DNA of 64,000 nucleotides from Sphingobacteriaceae bacterium (GTDB taxonomy: Bacteria > Bacteroidota > Bacteroidia > B-17B0 > Aurantibacillaceae): NCBI GenBank assembly GCA_002319075.1, contig NVQB01000001.1:2046001-2110000 (forward strand), in the 5' to 3' direction. Position numbers and translations under genes: made by a program. The notes beneath the pieces are model-generated. The model ran no database searches. It was not told the DNA's origin and saw only the letters and a program-made list of their open reading frames with translations. Below, one piece after another: positions 43,552 to 52,214 of the stretch (position 1 is the first letter of the stretch; every line of letters begins with the position of its first letter).

Positions 43552-46500
43552 ATGTACCTTCCTGTATTAAGATCTCTTTGTATAAATTTATTTGTTGTTG
43601 TATGCCTGGCAGGGCAAGCACAAACAAAGCTTACACAGTTTTCTACCGACACCACAAAATTTACCAGAGACCTTAATCAGTATTTCCAGGATAACTCTGC
43701 AAATAAAGTTCAGGCTGCTGACTACATTCGTGAGTTTGAAAAGTTGTGGAAGGAAAATGTGGTAGCTGGTTATTACAAAGAAATAATCATGGAAACCTCT
43801 AATACCATGCTCACTAAGCGCATGAAGCCTTTTCCTTATTTTATCGGATATCTTAACACCGTGGTAAATGCCATAGTTGCAAAACAAAGCATAGAGAATT
43901 TTCAGAACTGGCAAGCCTGTGTCGACAAGCTTTTGAAAAGTAAATCGAACAGAGGTGCTCAGGATTTTTTAGACATGAGTGAAAATATTTTTAAGAATAA
44001 TACCTTTTATAAGACTCCTTCGTACCGTTATTACAGTATTGAACCTAACTACAAATTTGTATACGACACCATTCCGCTGGTTATATTTAACGACATTACA
44101 CTCATAGGCGCAAATCCACGCGGCGACAGCCTTGCTATTGAAGAAACGAGTGGTACCTACTACCCGATAAGCGGAAAATTCGTCGGCAAAGGTGGGAAGG
44201 TAAGTTGGGTAAAAACAGGCCTCGATGCTGAAGTATACGCGACATTAAAACGCTACACCATTGATTGTAAAGTAGGAAATTATACCAGTGACAGCGCTGT
44301 GTTCCAGGGTAAACAGTTCTTTAACCAGCCACAGCTTGGAAAAATAAACGACCGGGTAATCACTGAAAATGGCGAACTCACCTATCCCCGCTTTGATTCT
44401 TACAGCAAAAGACTCGTAGTAAAAGATATTTATCCGGATATAGATTATGAAGGTGGTTTTGGCATGAAGGGCGCAAAATTCGTGGGAACGGGTGTTGGTT
44501 CAAATATGGCCCGTCTGGTTTTTAAAAACAACGGTGTCCGCTTTTTAGAAATCAGTGCGCGTGCCTTCGGTATGGGAAAAGAAAAAATTGTGGGAAATCC
44601 TGCGCAAATAAAATTCTTTCTCGAAAAAGACACCATCTACCATCCTTCCTTAAGTTTTACCTACCTCGTTGAAAAAAGGCTTGTGACTATTTTACGTGGC
44701 GATGACGGCCTTCAAAAAACGCCTATTCAAAATACCTTCCACAAGTACGACATGTATTTCGAGGAAATTGTATGGAATATTGATGAACCTTTTCTTTCGT
44801 TTAATTTTCTTCCAAACAATTTACAAGGCGAAGCTTATTTCGAGTCTTCTGATTTTTACAACCGTGATAAAGCAGAAGCGATTCGTATGGGAGAAAAGAT
44901 CAGCCCTATTACCAGGATGATCGAATATTACAATGAAAATAATAAACCTCAGACTTTTACGGTTGTCGATTTTGCAAAGTATATACGTTTCCTTGCTAAT
45001 GACCTTCGTCCAATCATTTTTAAAATGGCCGTTTTTGGTTTAATTTATTTTAATCCGGAGACTGATGAAATTAAAGTACGACAACGTTTATTCGACTATG
45101 CCGAAAACGCAAAACACAAACACGATTACGACATCTTAACCCTTCACTCCGTAAATCCGGGAAAAGATAATGCCACCATGAATCTTCTTAATTTCGATCT
45201 AACGGTTCACGGTGTAAGGCAGGTATTATTAAGTGACACGCAAAAAGTATTTATCTTCCCGAAACAAGGAGAAGTGCTTTTGAAAAAGAACAGACGCATC
45301 GATTTCAGCGGCACCGTAGCTTCTGGTAAATTTGAATTTGTAGGTAAAGACTTTGTTTTTGATTATGATCTTTTTAAGATCAGTATGAAGACGATTGATT
45401 CCATAAAAATTTACGTGGAAGCTTTTGAACCTGACGTTAATGGAAACATACCCTACAAAAAGGTACAAACATTAATTGAAAATGTAAACGGAGAATTGCG
45501 TATCGACGCCCCAAAAAATAAAAGTGGCTTTGGAAAAGCCCCTACCTTTCCAAGCTTCCAGAGCTTTAAAGAGAGTTATGCTTTTTATGATAAACGCCAG
45601 ATTTTTAAAGGTGTTTACGACCGCGATAGATTTTATTTTAAGTTAGACCCATTTAATATCGATAGTCTCGATAACTTCCGTAACGAGGGTATGCGCTTCG
45701 ATGGAACATTCGCCTCCGCAGGAATTTTCCCGGATTTTAAAGAAACTCTTGCTTTACAAAAAGATTATTCACTCGGATTTATAAGGCAAACTCCCCCTGG
45801 TGGTTTTCCAATCTACAAAGGTAAAGCAAACTTCGACCAGGAAATTCGTTTAAGTAACAAAGGTTTAAGGGGTGGCGGAGATCTGAAATTCAGCTCAAGT
45901 TTATCGAAGGTCCCCGACCTGATATTCTTTCCGGATAGTGCTAACGGTATAGCCAATAGCTACGACATCGCCGAGCAGGATAGTCCGGAGTTTCCTGTTG
46001 TGCATGGCGATACAGTGCGCTTACATTTTATGCCTTTTGAAGATCTGTTACAGTCTTTTGATATCAGAACTCCCTTTCTGGCCTATAGAGAGAAGGTTCA
46101 GTTTCGTGGACGCTATGATCTTACCTTTAAAGATTTGGTAGGAAATGGAAAAGTAGATTTTGAAAAAGCGAACCTGGTTTCTACCAAAATTTTATTTGTT
46201 AAGCGGCGCATTTTTAGCGATACCGCCAACTTTCGCCTGAAAGCCTTTGAGGAGGAAGGGTTCACATTTAGTACCGTTAACGTTAATGCTAAGATTGATT
46301 TCGACCAGCGCATTGGCGAGTTTGTTACCAATGGAGAAGGTTCGTATGTGAAGTTTGATAAAAACCAGTACATCGCTTTTATGGATCGTTTTAAATGGTA
46401 CATGGATGCGGAAGATATTGAATTGGGTGACACTCAGAAAAAAGCTGTACAGGATACTTCTGAAGCCGGCCTCGATCTCGAAGGTCCCGAGTTTATCAGT

Positions 46501-48060
46501 ATTCATCCGAAACAGGATTCACTGCGTTTCTTTGCGCCCGGCGCGAAATACAATTTACGCAAGTACATTATTCGTTGTGTAAATGTTCCTTTCATCAATG
46601 TGGCCGACGCCAGGGTTTTTCCAAAAGAAGGTGATGTTACCGTCTTTAAAAACGCGGTGATGGATACCCTCCGTCAATCTTCTATCCTGGCTAATACAGT
46701 TACCAAGTTTCACATGATTCGCAACACAACTGCCAATATCTATGGGCGACGAAGTTACCTGGCATCCGGTGAATACCAATACCTCGATGAGAACGATAAA
46801 CCCTACTTAATTTTATTTAAAACTATTAAACCGGATACCTCAGGACAAACTATTTCAGAAGGGGAAATTCCTGAAAAAGAAAATTTCAAATTCAATGATT
46901 ATTTCAGTTTCGCAGGAAAGGTTTATTTACAAGCTACACAACAGTTCTTAACTTTTGATGGGGGAACTAAAATTGTACACAACTGTAACAAAATCGGAAA
47001 ATCCTATTTGAAATTTACCGGCGAAATAAATCCAAAAGAAATTTTAATTCCGATTCCAAAAAGCTCTTTGGATATGCGAGGTGCACCGGTTGGTACAGGC
47101 TTATTTTTTAATCCTGATTCCAATAAGGTTTTTGCCTCATTTTTATCCTTGCAAGGTTCAAGAAGTTCTCGTGATGTAATTGAAGCCGAGGGGGTGTTAA
47201 CTTTTGACAGAGAAAATCAGCAATACGAAATCTCAAACAAAGAAAAATTAGAAGAGATGAGTTTGCCTGGAAATTACGTGAGTCTAAATACCTCTAATTG
47301 TCTGATTAATTCAGAAGGAAGCTACAACATTAGTACCGACCTGGGACAAATAAAATTAAAGAATGTGGGTAACGCGGTTTACAATGCCGTTAACGACAGC
47401 ATTAATTTTAATCTCATGATGGTTTTCGATTTCTTTTTTGAAGAAAGTATTCTTAGAAAAATGGGTAAAGATTTTGAACTCTCAGCAGGTTCGTTAAATC
47501 CAACTCCTTTTGAAGGGGATCTCTTTAACCACGGTATGATTGAACTTCTTGGAAAAGAGCGTGGCGACCGGGCTCTATCTGAATTAAACTTGTACGCAAG
47601 CTTTAAAAAATTCCCTGATGAGTTAGAAAAAGCAATTGTGTTGAACGATGTAAAGCTAACTTATAACGAAAAATTAAAATCTTACATCTCTACCGGACCC
47701 ATAGGCGTTAGCAATATTCTAAAAACAGAAATTTTCAGATATTTCGGCGGACAATCCATCATTCAGATCACTAAAAAAAGTGGCGGAGACATATTGGATA
47801 TCTATCTCGAAGCGGATGCTAACACCTGGTACTATTTTAACTTTACCCGCGGAAAAATGCTTGCAGTGAGCAGTAATAAAGATTTTAATACCTCATTAAC
47901 AGAATTAAAAAGCAAGAACAAAAAAATGAACGTCGAGAAAGGTCCTTCCTATTCTTTCGACTCCAATAATCCTGCTAAGAGGCAAAAATTTCTTGATAAT
48001 TTAAAACGTAGCGGCGCCTTAGGTGGCGACGAGACTGAGGAGAAAAAAGACGACGAATAA
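43552..48060 (+). CDS. Very large exported protein, 1502 aa, unknown function
   Basis: A signal peptide (about 1-24, ending GQAQ) precedes a long beta-rich protein with no T9SS sorting domain; the C-terminus is acidic and basic (GGDETEEKKDDE). Segments of about 100-250 residues repeat a pattern of FVGKGGKVSW, VVHGDTVRLHFMPF and FDFFFEESIL types, and there are several FK-xx-A-Y motifs. I cannot assign a family. By size and beta content it could be a periplasmic or outer-membrane-associated scaffold. The next gene starts 1 bp after its stop, so the two form a unit. Confidence 0.75.
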   Translation: MYLPVLRSLCINLFVVVCLAGQAQTKLTQFSTDTTKFTRDLNQYFQDNSANKVQAADYIREFEKLWKENVVAGYYKEIIMETSNTMLTKRMKPFPYFIGYLNTVVNAIVAKQSIENFQNWQACVDKLLKSKSNRGAQDFLDMSENIFKNNTFYKTPSYRYYSIEPNYKFVYDTIPLVIFNDITLIGANPRGDSLAIEETSGTYYPISGKFVGKGGKVSWVKTGLDAEVYATLKRYTIDCKVGNYTSDSAVFQGKQFFNQPQLGKINDRVITENGELTYPRFDSYSKRLVVKDIYPDIDYEGGFGMKGAKFVGTGVGSNMARLVFKNNGVRFLEISARAFGMGKEKIVGNPAQIKFFLEKDTIYHPSLSFTYLVEKRLVTILRGDDGLQKTPIQNTFHKYDMYFEEIVWNIDEPFLSFNFLPNNLQGEAYFESSDFYNRDKAEAIRMGEKISPITRMIEYYNENNKPQTFTVVDFAKYIRFLANDLRPIIFKMAVFGLIYFNPETDEIKVRQRLFDYAENAKHKHDYDILTLHSVNPGKDNATMNLLNFDLTVHGVRQVLLSDTQKVFIFPKQGEVLLKKNRRIDFSGTVASGKFEFVGKDFVFDYDLFKISMKTIDSIKIYVEAFEPDVNGNIPYKKVQTLIENVNGELRIDAPKNKSGFGKAPTFPSFQSFKESYAFYDKRQIFKGVYDRDRFYFKLDPFNIDSLDNFRNEGMRFDGTFASAGIFPDFKETLALQKDYSLGFIRQTPPGGFPIYKGKANFDQEIRLSNKGLRGGGDLKFSSSLSKVPDLIFFPDSANGIANSYDIAEQDSPEFPVVHGDTVRLHFMPFEDLLQSFDIRTPFLAYREKVQFRGRYDLTFKDLVGNGKVDFEKANLVSTKILFVKRRIFSDTANFRLKAFEEEGFTFSTVNVNAKIDFDQRIGEFVTNGEGSYVKFDKNQYIAFMDRFKWYMDAEDIELGDTQKKAVQDTSEAGLDLEGPEFISIHPKQDSLRFFAPGAKYNLRKYIIRCVNVPFINVADARVFPKEGDVTVFKNAVMDTLRQSSILANTVTKFHMIRNTTANIYGRRSYLASGEYQYLDENDKPYLILFKTIKPDTSGQTISEGEIPEKENFKFNDYFSFAGKVYLQATQQFLTFDGGTKIVHNCNKIGKSYLKFTGEINPKEILIPIPKSSLDMRGAPVGTGLFFNPDSNKVFASFLSLQGSRSSRDVIEAEGVLTFDRENQQYEISNKEKLEEMSLPGNYVSLNTSNCLINSEGSYNISTDLGQIKLKNVGNAVYNAVNDSINFNLMMVFDFFFEESILRKMGKDFELSAGSLNPTPFEGDLFNHGMIELLGKERGDRALSELNLYASFKKFPDELEKAIVLNDVKLTYNEKLKSYISTGPIGVSNILKTEIFRYFGGQSIIQITKKSGGDILDIYLEADANTWYYFNFTRGKMLAVSSNKDFNTSLTELKSKNKKMNVEKGPSYSFDSNNPAKRQKFLDNLKRSGALGGDETEEKKDDE

Positions 48061-48061
48061 A

Positions 48062-49447
48062 ATGAGGATATACGCTTTAAGCATCTTTTTCTTGTTTAGT
48101 TCTTTGTGTTGTTTTTCGCAAGCACCAAAGTTTGATATAAAGTTTTCAGAGCCACTGGCTATTTTTTCGTACGTTGATCAGTTGTCATCAAAGCATCCTG
48201 ACAATGTATTCAAAAAACAATTCAGCACATCTATTTATAACCGGGAAAAATATAAAACTTTGTTAGCCCAGTTTGATACACTTCGCATTAATTACTCCTA
48301 CCATTTCGAAGGATTTCCCTATGGTTCTAAAAATCCGGGCATGACAGAAGCACTGATTAAGAAAAATCTTATCAGCAGCGCTAATCTTAAAGATTTTAAA
48401 AAACGTGCAATAGGAATTCTTCCTAATTCAACGCTCTTGCAACTCAGCGCCATCTTATATGAGTTTCAGATTGTGTACAGAGAATTGGTTTATCAACCCA
48501 ATAAAACAAAATTCGAAAAACAATTAACAGAGATAACTGAGCTTATAAAAACAAAAAACCTCAGCACGTATTTTGATAAAGGATTAACATTTTATAAATC
48601 TAACTGGGACGAATCCTTTGCGTTTGAAATTGCTTTTTATCCTTTTCCAGATGAAGTAGGATTTAGTGCGGAAGCATTTTGTAATAATGCTATTTGTGCA
48701 ATAACACCAGACACTAAAGATTATAAAATTCTTTTAGGAGTTGTTATGCATGAGATTTACCATATTCTTTACAACGAACAATCTGTTTGGGTTAAAAATA
48801 ACATTGCCAAGTGGTTTGCCGCTAATTCTTCCAAATGCAGTGTCTACGGCTATCATCTGCTCAATGAAGTTCTCGCTACAGCACTTGGAAACGGTTACGT
48901 TTACGAAAGTCTGAGCGGAAAAAAAGATGAAGGTGACTGGTATAACCGTAAATACGTAGATCTAATGGCAAAAAAGATCTATCCGATGGTCGTGGATTAC
49001 ATCACGCAGAAAAAACCAATTGACGAAGGTTTTGTAAATATCTATCTTAAATTTTACGATGAAAATTATTCTGACTGGTTAAATGAGATGAGTAATATAA
49101 TGTGCTACCGTTACATTATAACCGACAGTGCCACCGATTTCTCTGTCTTCTCAAAACAATTTCCTTATGCTTCACTATCACAATATGAAGATCAGGTTAC
49201 GGAACTTTCTATTCAAAAATTAAAAGCTACCCCGGTAACTAAGATCATCATTGTATCTAAAGACAATGAGACGAAGTTAGCAATGATTAAAAAAGAATTT
49301 ACAGAATTAAAAGAGTGGAAATATAAGGCCAAAACAGATTTTATTTACACTACTTTCTTAGAAGATAAAACACAATTTCTCCTTATCAATACAGTGAAGA
49401 ATACAACCGAACAAATGATCAACGGTCGTATTTTACTTCCAAAATAG
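48062..49447 (+). CDS. Exported HExxH metallopeptidase-like protein, 461 aa
   Basis: The ATG at 48062 gives a signal peptide (RIYALSIFFLFSSLCCFSQ); an upstream frame overlapping the previous gene is rejected. A zinc-binding motif HEIYH (His 230, Glu 231, His 234) follows two strands in LLGVVMHEIYHILYNEQ. The third ligand is probably a Glu farther on (NEVLATALGNGY, Glu about 275), which would fit a gluzincin-like fold. A periplasmic or surface protease is inferred; the family is not recognised. It is translationally coupled to the giant protein gene, so the latter may be its substrate or partner. Confidence 0.72.
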   Translation: MRIYALSIFFLFSSLCCFSQAPKFDIKFSEPLAIFSYVDQLSSKHPDNVFKKQFSTSIYNREKYKTLLAQFDTLRINYSYHFEGFPYGSKNPGMTEALIKKNLISSANLKDFKKRAIGILPNSTLLQLSAILYEFQIVYRELVYQPNKTKFEKQLTEITELIKTKNLSTYFDKGLTFYKSNWDESFAFEIAFYPFPDEVGFSAEAFCNNAICAITPDTKDYKILLGVVMHEIYHILYNEQSVWVKNNIAKWFAANSSKCSVYGYHLLNEVLATALGNGYVYESLSGKKDEGDWYNRKYVDLMAKKIYPMVVDYITQKKPIDEGFVNIYLKFYDENYSDWLNEMSNIMCYRYIITDSATDFSVFSKQFPYASLSQYEDQVTELSIQKLKATPVTKIIIVSKDNETKLAMIKKEFTELKEWKYKAKTDFIYTTFLEDKTQFLLINTVKNTTEQMINGRILLPK

Positions 49448-49448
49448 T

Positions 49449-50603
49449 TTAATTTTTTAGCAATCGCTTTGCAATAAAACCTGAAGAAGTTTTAATTTTT
49501 ATAAAATAAGTGCCCGCAACAAGGTCATCAGTAATAATTTCGAGTGCGTACTTATCTGTTTTAAAAACAGGCAGGTTAATTAAACTACCAAAAGCATCAT
49601 AAATACGTATGTCGGCCGGCACAGATAGCGGTTCAGATGAAAGAACAGTCAGCTTATTTTGAAAAGGATTAGGGTAAATCTTTACGATATTATTGCGATT
49701 GCTTACATCAAAAGTAATTATATCATAGTTTGTACTTGTTCCGTCTTTGTCGGTCTGTCTTAGATAATAATAATTTAATCCCGTACTACTTTCCGGATCA
49801 TCCACACTATAATTAACCAATCTATTGCTAGTTCCTGACCCTGAAATTTGTGCTAGCTCATACCAGCTCAAACCATCTTTTGATTTAAATAAAGTGAAAT
49901 AATCATTATTCATCTCAGAGGCTGTACTCCAGTTTAAATTCACGCTTCCATCTCTTAACAGGGCATAAAATTTTAAGAGTTGTATCGGCAACGGTGATGA
50001 TGACATACATGCACACATGGCTCCATTTGGCACTACCTGCCGGGTTATACTAAGTCCTGCAGATTGGTATTCAAGCACACAGCGATTGTTACCTGTATTT
50101 TCACCATAATGAATTTTGAAATCCTGTAAGCAATTGGCTGTAAAAATAGCAACCGCTGAAACTGTTGTGGGAGAGTGCAATCCTCCGTTATTGATAAAAC
50201 TATTTCCTGAAGTTGGATTAGCAATCAATGCATTTCCTCCAAGGAAAAGGTAACAGGCATCATCGCTTGTTAAATAGAAAGTGTAACTCCCGGCTGCTAC
50301 AAAAATTCTACCACTGAAACGCGTACTGTATGTTTCAGGGCTTGCGTTACTTCCAGATGCAGGAGGCGCGATCGATCCCCAGTTGTCAGTAGAGTAGCCA
50401 ATCGTGGATTCATTGCGTGTTAAACCTACGGTTGTTGCGGTAAAATAAGTATGCACATCATTGAAATACCCTGAATAATATTCTCCTGTGGCTCCGCTAC
50501 TGCATGGACAAAGTGTGCCTGAAGCAGTGCAACTAAAAGTTGTCTGGCAAAATATTCTTAAGGATAAAAAAATAAGTAGTACGCAAAGAATTATACTTTT
50601 CAT
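49449..50603 (-). CDS. T9SS-sorted PA14-domain protein
   Basis: A signal peptide (about 1-19, ending FCQ) is followed by a PA14-like carbohydrate-binding domain: GEYYSGYFNDVHTYF, RFSGRIFVAAGSYTFYLTSD, DDACYLFLGG, with Cys pairs. A fibronectin-like segment (VNLNWSTASEMNNDYFTLFKS) comes next and then a sorting domain (KIYPNPFQNKLTVL, AGTYFIKIKTSS). A secreted or surface glycan-binding protein is likely. It is convergent with the metallopeptidase gene and only one base apart. Confidence 0.85.
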   Translation of the reverse strand: MKSIILCVLLIFLSLRIFCQTTFSCTASGTLCPCSSGATGEYYSGYFNDVHTYFTATTVGLTRNESTIGYSTDNWGSIAPPASGSNASPETYSTRFSGRIFVAAGSYTFYLTSDDACYLFLGGNALIANPTSGNSFINNGGLHSPTTVSAVAIFTANCLQDFKIHYGENTGNNRCVLEYQSAGLSITRQVVPNGAMCACMSSSPLPIQLLKFYALLRDGSVNLNWSTASEMNNDYFTLFKSKDGLSWYELAQISGSGTSNRLVNYSVDDPESSTGLNYYYLRQTDKDGTSTNYDIITFDVSNRNNIVKIYPNPFQNKLTVLSSEPLSVPADIRIYDAFGSLINLPVFKTDKYALEIITDDLVAGTYFIKIKTSSGFIAKRLLKN

Positions 50604-50862
50604 TGTATTACGAATTATTAATGAAAGATAAACATTAAAACAGAATCTAATTTATTTTCTATCGCTGATAATAGGGCTTTTGACGAAGCCTTTAAATTCC
50701 CTGTGGTTTTCCCACACTTTATCTAGTAGAAGTCTCAGAAAAACCCACAAGTCTTTATCTTAAAACCTCCTTCTATCCCGGTATTGGGATCGAAGAATCA
50801 GGATTTTTTTTAACGCATTCAGAAGGGTTTATAGACTATAAAAAATAAATCAGTCGCTCTAC
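50604..50862. other. Intergenic between T9SS/PA14 and odhB genes
   Basis: AT-rich; a small hairpin (ATCCC and GGGAT around 50778) is the only structure noted. Confidence 0.4.
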
Positions 50863-52182
50863 TTATAATCCCAGTAGTATTTCCTCTGGATTTTTACCTC
50901 CAAACAACATACGACTTGGATTTTCAAGCATCTCTTTTACTTTCACTAAAAAGCCAACACTCTCCTTACCGTCAATTATACGGTGGTCGTAACTTAATGC
51001 AACGTACATCATCGGGCGGATAACAACTTGACCGTTAATCGCCATCGGACGCTCAACCACATTGTGCATACCCAGAATTGCGCTTTGAGGAGGGTTGATA
51101 ATTGGTGTGCTCATCATACTTCCAAAAACACCTCCGTTGGTAATAGTAAAAGTTCCACCTTCCATATCAGGAATGCCTAATTTACCGTCACGTGCTTTAA
51201 CAGCAAGTTCTTTGATTCCCATTTCAATTTGGGCAAGACTCATTAATTCTGCATTGCGCAAAACCGGCACCATTAAGCCTTTAGGAGCACTTACTGCTAT
51301 TCCAATATCGCAATATTTATTGTAAACAATTTCTTCGCCATCAATCATACCGTTTACTGCCGGAAAATGAAATAAAGCTTCGGTAACCGCTTTGGTAAAG
51401 AAACTCATAAAACCTACATTGGTTCCGTAAACCTCTTTGAATTTGTCTTTGTATTTGGCGCGGATAGCATAAATCTCGCTCATGTCTACTTCATTAAATG
51501 TAGTCAACATAGCTGTTTCGTTTTTTACAGCCACCAACCGTTTAGCAACGGTTTTACGAAGATTACTCATTTTCACACGTTCTTTGTCACGCGAACCCTG
51601 CCAGCTATTGCTTAATGCTTTTTCAGCAGTAGGTAAGCCGTTAGAGAGTGCAGATAAAACATCTTGTTTAGTGATGCGACCGTCTTTACCGCTTCCGTTT
51701 AACTGATTAGAAGAAATATTATTTTCAGCCATCATCTTACCTGCTGCAGGACTCGGAGTTCCACTTGCGTAGGTTTGTTTGCTATCAGCCGATTGCTTAC
51801 CGACTTCTGCCGACTGCTTGCTGACGTCTGCCGTCTTCTTACTTTCAGTTGCTTCTTCTTTTTTAGGCTCAGCTTTCGTTTCCTCTTTCTTAGCTTCAGC
51901 TTTGGGTTCGCTTGTGGCAGATGCCGTTTTAGCCTCCGGCTTAACTGAAGTGTCAATTTTTACAACTACCTGTCCTACTTTTACAGTATCGCCTTCACCA
52001 GCCATCAATTCTATCTTACCTGCCTCTTCAGCATTTAAAGTTAAAGTAGCTTTATCTGAATCAATTTCAGCTAACACTTCATCTTTTTCAACAACATCAC
52101 CTGTTTGTTTTACCCAACGGGCAATGATCACTTCTGTGATAGATTCTCCGGGACTTGGTACTTTTAATTCTACGATTGCCAT
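50863..52182 (-). CDS. odhB: 2-oxoglutarate dehydrogenase E2 (dihydrolipoyllysine succinyltransferase)
   Basis: The 439-residue protein has a lipoyl domain (1-77) with the lipoylated Lys 44 in EIDSDKATL. An Ala/Lys/Glu-rich linker follows, then a subunit-binding domain ([21 protein letters not shown]), then the catalytic acyltransferase domain with [14 protein letters not shown] and the His of [11 protein letters not shown] near the end. It transfers succinyl groups to CoA in the TCA cycle complex. The gene follows odhA by 32 bp on the same strand. The linker is repetitive ([16 protein letters not shown]). Confidence 0.95.
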   Translation of the reverse strand: MAIVELKVPSPGESITEVIIARWVKQTGDVVEKDEVLAEIDSDKATLTLNAEEAGKIELMAGEGDTVKVGQVVVKIDTSVKPEAKTASATSEPKAEAKKEETKAEPKKEEATESKKTADVSKQSAEVGKQSADSKQTYASGTPSPAAGKMMAENNISSNQLNGSGKDGRITKQDVLSALSNGLPTAEKALSNSWQGSRDKERVKMSNLRKTVAKRLVAVKNETAMLTTFNEVDMSEIYAIRAKYKDKFKEVYGTNVGFMSFFTKAVTEALFHFPAVNGMIDGEEIVYNKYCDIGIAVSAPKGLMVPVLRNAELMSLAQIEMGIKELAVKARDGKLGIPDMEGGTFTITNGGVFGSMMSTPIINPPQSAILGMHNVVERPMAINGQVVIRPMMYVALSYDHRIIDGKESVGFLVKVKEMLENPSRMLFGGKNPEEILLGL

Positions 52183-52214
52183 AATTTTTTATTCTATTGA
52201 ATAGGTTTCTAATT

